Assembly: GCA_947448205.1 (NCBI GenBank)
Contig: CANFNL010000011.1
Location: 1-33,528, forward strand
From: Bacteriovoracaceae bacterium
Lineage (GTDB): Bacteria; Bdellovibrionota; Bacteriovoracia; Bacteriovoracales; Bacteriovoracaceae
DNA: 33,528 bases
Direction of reading: 5' to 3'
Shown here: positions 26,917 through 33,528 of the stretch, piece after piece
How positions within the stretch are numbered: the first letter of the stretch is position 1
Layout of the letters: the number at the start of each line of letters is the position of its first letter
Notes under the pieces: model-generated
Told to the model about the DNA's origin: nothing
Seen by the model: the letters and a program-made list of their open reading frames with translations, nothing else
Database searches by the model: none
Program-made: the position numbers and the translations under genes

Positions 26917-27930
26917 ATGAAATATCGCAGTGAAATTATCGGAGTTGGATCATTTGTTCCTCCTCAAGTTTTCACCAATTTTGATTTAGAAAAAATGCTC
27001 GATACTACTGATGAATGGATTCAACAAAGAACAGGCATTGTTCAAAGACATTGGGTAGACGCTCAAGCTTGCACGACTGATCTAGCTTTGGAAGCCAGTC
27101 TTTTGGCGATAAAAAATGCAGGTATCGATAAATCTGAAATTGATATGATTATCTTTGCAACTCTCACTCCAGATCACGATTTCCCAGGTTCTGGCTGCTT
27201 TTTACAGGCTAAACTTGGACTTCCGGAAATTACGGCGCTCGATATTCGCCAGCAGTGTACCGGCTTTCTTTATGGTCTTTCAATTGCCGATAAATTTATT
27301 CAATCAGGCTCTCATAAAAATATTTTATTAGTTGGTGCTGAAATTCATTCAAAAGGTTTAGATAAAACTCCTAATGGCAGAAATATTTCAGTGCTTTTTG
27401 GTGATGGAGCTGGAGCAGTTATAGTCTCTGCCAGAGAGTCCACTAATGCCGTTAGTGAATCAAAAATTATTGCTACCAAACTATATGCCGATGGAGCTTT
27501 TGCCAAAGAACTTTGGTTACCGGCCCCAGGATCAGCATTGGGAGATGAGCGTATTAATCATCAACTTTTGGAAGAGGGGTTGCATTATCCCCAAATGAAT
27601 GGCAAGACTGTATTTGTTCATGCCACGAAAAGAATGTCAGAGTGTTTATTAAAAATTTGTGTTGAAAATAAAGTTGATGTTAATGATGTCGATCTTTTTT
27701 TATTCCACCAGGCTAATTTAAGAATAAATTCGAAGGTAGCAGAGATGCTCTCTATTTCTGAGTCAAAAATATTTAATACCATTCAAAATTATGGGAATAC
27801 TACGGCCGCGACAATTCCACTTGGAATGGACGATGCTATAAAGGCCGGAGTACTTAAAAAGGGTATGCTCGTTGCTTCCGCTGCTTTTGGCTCAGGCTTT
27901 ACTTGGGCTTCTGCACTTTGGCGACAATAA
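26917..27930 (+). CDS. 3-oxoacyl-ACP synthase III family (FabH-like)
   Basis: Cys site RQQCTGF, FLFHQANLRI, NYGNTTAATIP; start at ATG 26917 with AAGGTGATCAA upstream. Confidence 0.9.
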   Translation: MKYRSEIIGVGSFVPPQVFTNFDLEKMLDTTDEWIQQRTGIVQRHWVDAQACTTDLALEASLLAIKNAGIDKSEIDMIIFATLTPDHDFPGSGCFLQAKLGLPEITALDIRQQCTGFLYGLSIADKFIQSGSHKNILLVGAEIHSKGLDKTPNGRNISVLFGDGAGAVIVSARESTNAVSESKIIATKLYADGAFAKELWLPAPGSALGDERINHQLLEEGLHYPQMNGKTVFVHATKRMSECLLKICVENKVDVNDVDLFLFHQANLRINSKVAEMLSISESKIFNTIQNYGNTTAATIPLGMDDAIKAGVLKKGMLVASAAFGSGFTWASALWRQ

Positions 27931-27934
27931 GAAA

Positions 27935-28753
27935 ATGCAAGATCAAAAAATAACTTTTAAAAAATATTGGCGCGAAGGTGATCCTTTAGTGTTAATAGAT
28001 TTTTTAGAAAAGTACTCCAAATTATCAAAGTCTATTTTAAAAAAAGTACTAAATAACGGTAGTGTCCGGCTTCGCCTAGAAAGTAAGTCAAAACTAAAAT
28101 GTGTAAGAAGGGCATCCCAACCCCTCACTAAAGATTCACTCATCGAGTTTTATTACGATGCTAAATTAATGAATCTCAAGCTTCCTCCCGCTGAAATTCT
28201 TTTTGATCAAAGAGAGTGGGGGATATGGTTTAAGCCGACTGGCATGCTCTCTCAAGGAAATGAATTTGGCGATCACTGTAGTATTTTGAGACAAGTTGAA
28301 AAAATTAAAAACAAAGCATGGCTGGTTCACCGACTTGACCGCGAGGCCAATGGTTTAATGCTTTTTGCTTACTCTCATAAAGCCGCAGCACTTTTTTCAG
28401 ATCTGTGGCAAAAGCATAGTGTACGCAAATTTTATCAAATCGAAGTGTTGGGAGTTTTAGAAGATCCTGTTGGAGAAATTAATTTTCCATTAGATGGCAA
28501 AGAAGCTCGCACATCTTATAAAGTTATTGAAACAGGGGCCTATACGACAAAAGTAATGGTTGAAATACATACGGGAAGACTTCATCAAATCAGAAGACAT
28601 TTTGATTTGATCAAGCATCCAGTGATAGGGGATCCAAAATACGGTGTGGGCAATAAAAATGAAGAAGGAATGAAGCTTACTGCATTTCAATTAATTTTTG
28701 TGGATCCTTATACTGAAAAAGAAATTAATTTTTCACTTTCTAATATAAATTAA
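27935..28753 (+). CDS. RluA-family RNA pseudouridine synthase
   Basis: VHRLDREANGLMLFA catalytic motif, HTGRLHQIRRHF, HPVIGDPKYG; start at ATG 27935. Confidence 0.92.
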   Translation: MQDQKITFKKYWREGDPLVLIDFLEKYSKLSKSILKKVLNNGSVRLRLESKSKLKCVRRASQPLTKDSLIEFYYDAKLMNLKLPPAEILFDQREWGIWFKPTGMLSQGNEFGDHCSILRQVEKIKNKAWLVHRLDREANGLMLFAYSHKAAALFSDLWQKHSVRKFYQIEVLGVLEDPVGEINFPLDGKEARTSYKVIETGAYTTKVMVEIHTGRLHQIRRHFDLIKHPVIGDPKYGVGNKNEEGMKLTAFQLIFVDPYTEKEINFSLSNIN

Positions 28754-30321
28754 TTATACGTTCTTGTTATTTCTAAAATTTTATCAAAACTTAAATCTGG
28801 TTTTGGAACTTGGGAAACCGGTGCATTGGGAAGAGTATTTACATCATAATCTGTTTTAATGTTGTTATCTCTATCAATTCTATTTCTTAGTCCTTGCTCT
28901 GCTGTATACCATGCCATTTTATTAGCCGTTGATGAACAACTATTATTTCCAAGAATTCCCCAGCGAAGTTCTGCGCAATGGTATGGATCAAAAGAGAGAG
29001 CAAAAATATTTTTTAATATAAAATCCATATTGATTTTGAAATTTGCTCTAGCATTTACTGAGCAGGATTCTGATTTAGTTAAATAGATCTCTCTTAAATC
29101 TTTTACTAGGTCGACACCATGATAAATTATTTGTACAGAATGATTTTTATAACCACGAATAATTTTTTCTAAATAATCTTTAATTCCCCTTACCGATGCT
29201 TTTAAGCGAGCATCTCGCGCTGGGGTCGCATAAGCTTCCCAATCTCCATCAGCACCGTAAATATTTGCTGGTAAGAAATCAGGATGAGGGGATTCTTGAA
29301 TCATCGACGCAAGCGATGTGTTGACAGCTTCTTCTCGGTATAAAATATCTTGGCAGAGTTCACTTAATTGATCGGTAAATTCTCCAAGGGGATTATAGAT
29401 AATGATGCCCTCTGCTAGTACCGCCCTAACATATTCGTAAAATGAAACTACTTGACCTTTAAAAATAAAAGGCTCTGTTTGATATTGAATGAGTGAATAG
29501 TTAGGCAATTCATAATTTCTTTTGGCGATGATGCTATTTTCACTTTGATAATAAGGTCTAAAATTTGAAAATCCTCCTCCTATTTGAAGCCTTGAGCGAG
29601 CGAATTTTTCACCGTAGGTAATTGCACTAAGACTATTGTCGGGATGAGCATCGATGAGATAAATTTTTCCATTGGATGTTACATCATAGACGACAGCGAC
29701 ATGTCCATTAGGATCATAAAGCACAGTTCCTGGAGCAATCGCATCTCTATTTATTGCCGTTGGATAGGTATCTCTGAAAAAATAACCACTATCACTTGTT
29801 GAAGCATTAGTTCTAAACATCGCACTCGATACTGTATCATTAATTTTTTGTAATACTTGATTTATACTTTCACCGTCAAAGACTTGATCCTTGCCGGTAA
29901 TAATATTTCCAAAGCGGCTATAGCGGATGTCTGTCGCCAAAAAGCTTAAACTTGTGGCCGCCATTAATTCGCTCTCAAATGAAAAAGGCAAATCATTCAT
30001 CCAGCTAAAATAGGCGCGTAAAACATAGGGAAGATCAGCACAGTCGGAGTAGATAAAATTTAATCTTCTAGGATTAAGGGCCGCATAGCGAGGATTGGCC
30101 ACTGGACTTCTTAAACATTGATCAGTAGTGTGGCATAGATTATTTTTTCGAGCTATTCCAAGGGTATGAATAAATTGTTGATAGCTTAATTCGAATTGAT
30201 CATTCCAAGAAGTATTTTGAATCCGCCAGTACAGGCTTTTCGTTGATTTGGCAAAGGCACTAGATCCATAAGTGCAAGTCATGAGCAATATAAAAGCTGT
30301 GGTTAGGAAATTTTTATTCAT
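28750..30321 (-). CDS. secreted protein with possible NlpC/CHAP-like cysteine peptidase/amidase core
   Basis: signal peptide MNKNFLTTAFILLMTCTYGSSAFA; candidate Cys (SDCADLPYVLRAYF), His (PNGHVAVVYDV) and Asp (IYLIDAHPDN) in papain-like order; AGGAG before ATG 30321. Confidence 0.7.
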   Translation of the reverse strand: MNKNFLTTAFILLMTCTYGSSAFAKSTKSLYWRIQNTSWNDQFELSYQQFIHTLGIARKNNLCHTTDQCLRSPVANPRYAALNPRRLNFIYSDCADLPYVLRAYFSWMNDLPFSFESELMAATSLSFLATDIRYSRFGNIITGKDQVFDGESINQVLQKINDTVSSAMFRTNASTSDSGYFFRDTYPTAINRDAIAPGTVLYDPNGHVAVVYDVTSNGKIYLIDAHPDNSLSAITYGEKFARSRLQIGGGFSNFRPYYQSENSIIAKRNYELPNYSLIQYQTEPFIFKGQVVSFYEYVRAVLAEGIIIYNPLGEFTDQLSELCQDILYREEAVNTSLASMIQESPHPDFLPANIYGADGDWEAYATPARDARLKASVRGIKDYLEKIIRGYKNHSVQIIYHGVDLVKDLREIYLTKSESCSVNARANFKINMDFILKNIFALSFDPYHCAELRWGILGNNSCSSTANKMAWYTAEQGLRNRIDRDNNIKTDYDVNTLPNAPVSQVPKPDLSFDKILEITRTYN

Positions 30322-30407
30322 TTTCACTCCTATTGGTCTTTGACCTGGAGTAAATCTATATCGTGATTTTCTTCATAACTAATACACTTTAAAAATAACA
30401 TTCATAA

Positions 30408-31163
30408 TTATTTTCTTGAAACGGCAAAAGATCCAAAAGCTTGTTGTGTTGGCATAAGTGAGATGACATTAATATTTATATGCGCTGGCCTTGAGATTAC
30501 CCAGTCGACAACTTCAGCAATATCATTAGCACTCAAGGCTTCCATTCCTTGATATACTGCTTGGGCCTTTTCTTTATCTCCTCTAAAGCGCACTTCTGAA
30601 AATTGTGTTTGACACATGCCAGGCTCGATACTTGTGACTCGGACATTTGTTCCTAAAAGATCGGCTTTAAGATTGAGGGTAAATTGATGAGTGAAGGCTT
30701 TTGTAGCGCCATAAACATTGCCCCCGGGATAGGGAAATTCACCTGCAACTGAGCCGATATTGATAATGTGACCAGAATTTTTTGCAACCATTTTTGGCAA
30801 AACACAATGAGTACAGTTGAGTACACCATTTATATTTGTTTGAATCATAGTATCCCAATCTTCAATTAGAGCTTTTTGGGCAACATCAATACCCAAGGCT
30901 AGGCCTGCATTATTGACGAGGACCTCAATCTGGCTAAACTCAATAGGCAAATGAGCAATGGCCATTTCCACATCTTTTTTCTTAGTCACATCTAATTTTA
31001 TGGTATGTAAATTATTTTTAAATTCCAAGGGTATTTCCTGAGATAACTCCTTTAAGAGATTTTCTCTTCTTCCTGTTGCAATGACCTTGTGACCAAAATT
31101 TATAAATTTTAAAACCATGGCTTTGCCAAATCCCGACGTGGCTCCAGTTATAAATATAATCAC
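30408..31163 (-). CDS. short-chain dehydrogenase/reductase (YdfG-like)
   Basis: ITGATSGFGKAMVLKF, NNAGLALG, YGATKAF, SIEPG. Confidence 0.92.
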   Translation of the reverse strand: MIIFITGATSGFGKAMVLKFINFGHKVIATGRRENLLKELSQEIPLEFKNNLHTIKLDVTKKKDVEMAIAHLPIEFSQIEVLVNNAGLALGIDVAQKALIEDWDTMIQTNINGVLNCTHCVLPKMVAKNSGHIINIGSVAGEFPYPGGNVYGATKAFTHQFTLNLKADLLGTNVRVTSIEPGMCQTQFSEVRFRGDKEKAQAVYQGMEALSANDIAEVVDWVISRPAHININVISLMPTQQAFGSFAVSRK

Positions 31164-32467
31164 AATATTCTCCTAAGATTTTTAATTTTTTTAATAAACA
31201 ACATAATTAAAAAGCAGCACATGCATAACAAGCCGAAGGCAAGTCCCATCCAGAGACCACGCGCCTCAAGATTTTTTTGATATGTAAAATAACAGCCCAC
31301 TGGCATACCAATTATCCAATAAGAAATAAAACCTAAAATCATTGGTAGTTTTGTTTCTTGCAATCCTCTCATCACTCCAGCTAATACAACTTGAATACCG
31401 TCAGGAATTTGAAATAGTCCAACCCAAAATAAAAGAGCACTAGCATAAGAAATGATTTCTTGATCAGAACTGGCCAGTCCTAAGATTGATCCAGGAATAA
31501 ATAAATAAGCAGCAGCAAAAATGAATTGAAGTATAAGCGCCAGAATTAATGCGCCTATTGAGTAATCTACAATTCCTGCTAGAGATTTGCGGCCTAATTG
31601 CTCACCCACAAAAACAGACACTGCACTTCCAATGGCCAAGGGAACCATAAAGGTGAGTGAGGTTATGTTGATTACTAAACTCTGAGATGCCGATGCCATC
31701 AAGCTCATCTTTCCTACTAAGACAGTAACTGTGCTAAATACCAAAACTTCACAAAGAACTGTAAATGAAATGGGTAAACCCAAACGCAGCATTTTTTTCA
31801 ATGTTTCAGGGCTTGAATGAGTTGAGTATGCACAAGTTTTTTTCATGTAGAAATAGAGAATAATCGCCATCAGAAATCGACATATAGAAGTGACAATGGC
31901 CGCACCTAAGACACCCAATCGTGGAATCGGTCCCAGACCAAACATAAAAACAATACATAAAACAACATTGATAAGATTAAAAAAGAGGATTAACCCATTA
32001 GCAAAATAAGTTTTATTTTCTGCCTGCAAGACTTCTTTGGTTGCTTGAAAGATTAAGGCAGGCCATAAAGAGAGTGCTGTCCACTTCAAATAGAGAGCAA
32101 CACTTGGAACAATTTCATTATTTAGTCCCAACCAATCAATATGATAAGTTAAAATCAAAAGTAGTGTGATTATTATGAGAGAGCAAAATGTTGCTAATAT
32201 GTAAGCGTTATAAAGCAGATTTTTGTCTTTTTCTCCTTTGCCAATTTTTTCAGATGCCATAGGCCCAAGGCATAATAAAAGTCCGATACCCACTACTAAA
32301 AAAGGCATAAAAATACCTGCCGCCACCCCAATGGCGGAGACTGCTTGTGTCGAAAAATGTCCTGCAACAACAATATCTCCTACACCAAAGAGCATTTGCC
32401 CGATTTGACCGGAGATAATTGGCAAGGAAAAGAGGAATATTTCTTTTAGTAATTTTAATTTTTTCAT
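31160..32467 (-). CDS. MATE-family efflux transporter
   Basis: about 12 TM helices, LSLPIISGQIGQMLFGVGDIVVAGHFSTQAVSAIGVA; ATGA overlap with the SDR gene. Confidence 0.92.
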   Translation of the reverse strand: MKKLKLLKEIFLFSLPIISGQIGQMLFGVGDIVVAGHFSTQAVSAIGVAAGIFMPFLVVGIGLLLCLGPMASEKIGKGEKDKNLLYNAYILATFCSLIIITLLLILTYHIDWLGLNNEIVPSVALYLKWTALSLWPALIFQATKEVLQAENKTYFANGLILFFNLINVVLCIVFMFGLGPIPRLGVLGAAIVTSICRFLMAIILYFYMKKTCAYSTHSSPETLKKMLRLGLPISFTVLCEVLVFSTVTVLVGKMSLMASASQSLVINITSLTFMVPLAIGSAVSVFVGEQLGRKSLAGIVDYSIGALILALILQFIFAAAYLFIPGSILGLASSDQEIISYASALLFWVGLFQIPDGIQVVLAGVMRGLQETKLPMILGFISYWIIGMPVGCYFTYQKNLEARGLWMGLAFGLLCMCCFLIMLFIKKIKNLRRIL

Positions 32468-32543
32468 TTTTCCAAATCACAAGTTTACAAACATAAAGAA
32501 ACCCTAGAAAATAATATAATAAGTAATTAAAAAAGGAAGTCAC

Positions 32544-33362
32544 TTGGAAAAACCTCAAGTTGTTGGTTCGTCATTGAATAAAGATGAACACGAAGATATC
32601 AACCAACGCTCTTCTACAAAAACTGGCTTCATCGCTCTTTTTGAGAATACATTTAGAAAATTAGGAAACTTTGCTTTTTTCTTATTTTTGATTCCCGTTA
32701 TTTTAGTCTGTGTTTTCTGTTTAGCAGTGGCCCTTACTCCTGGTGTGATAATTCTCCAATGGGTTGGCCTTCATGTGGCAGAGTACTCTTTGGTTATTAA
32801 ATCTTTTTGTTATGCTTCTAGCTTAGCTTTAGGTTTTTTGGCATTCATACTAACATTGATTACAATCGTGCCCATTATGAATTTTCCCATCATTGCTTTT
32901 GTTAAACCAAATAGAGGAGCATGGTTTTCAGTTGAGTCAATGCCTTGGTATTATCATAATGCTCTTACTTATTTAGTTCGTTACACTATTTTAGATCTCA
33001 TTACACCATCACCACTTAATTTATTATTTTTTAAAATGATGGGAATGAAAATTGGAAAAGGAGTTTTGCTTAACACTTCTAATATTTCTGATCCTTGCTT
33101 AATTGTCTTGGAAGACTATGTAACCATTGGTGGATCGGTTTACATGATGGCCCATTATGGAATGAAAGGATTTCTCATCATCGATCGTCTGATAGTAAAA
33201 CGAGGGGCTATGGTTGGACTTGCCGCCAAACTACTTGGCGGAGTAACTATCGGAGAGAAAGCAGTCGTTGGTCCCAACGTTGCCGTGTTACCAAAAACCA
33301 TTATTAAACCCGGTGAAAAGTATGGGCTGCCTGCCAGTTCCAATAGTACTTCAGCAACTTAA
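32544..33362 (+). CDS. membrane-associated left-handed beta-helix acyltransferase-like protein
   Basis: TTG start with AAGGAAG upstream; two or more TM helices; hexapeptide-repeat region VKRGAMVGLAAKLLGGVTIGEKAVVGPNVAVLPKTIIKPGEKYG. Confidence 0.8.
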   Translation: MEKPQVVGSSLNKDEHEDINQRSSTKTGFIALFENTFRKLGNFAFFLFLIPVILVCVFCLAVALTPGVIILQWVGLHVAEYSLVIKSFCYASSLALGFLAFILTLITIVPIMNFPIIAFVKPNRGAWFSVESMPWYYHNALTYLVRYTILDLITPSPLNLLFFKMMGMKIGKGVLLNTSNISDPCLIVLEDYVTIGGSVYMMAHYGMKGFLIIDRLIVKRGAMVGLAAKLLGGVTIGEKAVVGPNVAVLPKTIIKPGEKYGLPASSNSTSAT

Positions 33363-33373
33363 AGAAAAAATCA

Positions 33374-33528
33374 TTATTTTATAGCTTTAAACATCGCCAA
33401 GGCTTTTTCTTTCTGAGCCTTGTAAGCAACTATTGGGTGAGGATAATCTTTACCAATAAAACATTTAGCTTCAATTTGCTCAATCATGTCACTCTCGTGT
33501 GGATAGTGAATTTTTTTATTGGTAAATC
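33374..33528 (-). CDS. DNA photolyase/cryptochrome-family C-terminal fragment (runs off window)
   Basis: reverse-frame translation FTNKKIHYPHESDMIEQIEAKCFIGKDYPHPIVAYKAQKEKALAMFKAIK*, resembling the YPxPIVDHKEAR..AL..Y photolyase C-terminus; not in the ORF track because truncated. Confidence 0.6.
   Translation of the reverse strand, partial: FTNKKIHYPHESDMIEQIEAKCFIGKDYPHPIVAYKAQKEKALAMFKAIK

Noticed and set aside
30334-30344. GGTC-TTT-GACC mini-palindrome upstream of 30321
   Set aside because: Only 4-bp arms; expected by chance
1-33528. CRISPR arrays, tRNA/rRNA genes, transposases, integrases, phage genes, toxin-antitoxin or classical anti-phage genes
   Set aside because: No direct-repeat/spacer pattern, no tRNA-like cloverleaf recognised by eye, and no ORF resembling these families; tRNAscan/Infernal would be decisive

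Overview
This is an AT-rich bacterial chromosomal window, densely packed with about 31 protein-coding genes on both strands. I recognise no tRNA/rRNA genes, CRISPR array, phage or transposon. Recognisable products are a FliL-like protein, alanine dehydrogenase, a PhnP-like MBL-fold hydrolase, a paired active/degenerate M16 peptidase operon, an operon of bactofilin, a TM/coiled-coil protein and an L,D-transpeptidase-fold/NTF2 protein, an operon of a coiled-coil protein, a GGDEF protein and a metallophosphoesterase, a lysine-rich histone-H1-like protein, two-domain NAD+ synthetase, a DMT permease, a UXS-like epimerase, a glycosyltransferase, ApaG, a Tat-exported HiPIP, a DTW-domain protein, FabH-like KAS III, an RluA-family pseudouridine synthase, a secreted Cys/His peptidase-like protein, an SDR, a MATE transporter, a LbH acyltransferase and a partial photolyase C-terminus. 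The gene content suggests a Bdellovibrionota-like organism, but this is inference only. The most interesting items are: the bactofilin + Csd6/Pgp2/Bd1075-like cell-shape operon; two divergent secreted-protein genes with sigma28(FliA)-like promoters so close to their ATGs that the transcripts may be leaderless; two perfect 11-bp inverted repeats that bury start codons (fliL-like gene and a secreted-protein gene); a coiled-coil/diguanylate cyclase/phosphoesterase operon; and repeated convergent gene ends that overlap, two of them sharing a TTAA stop.
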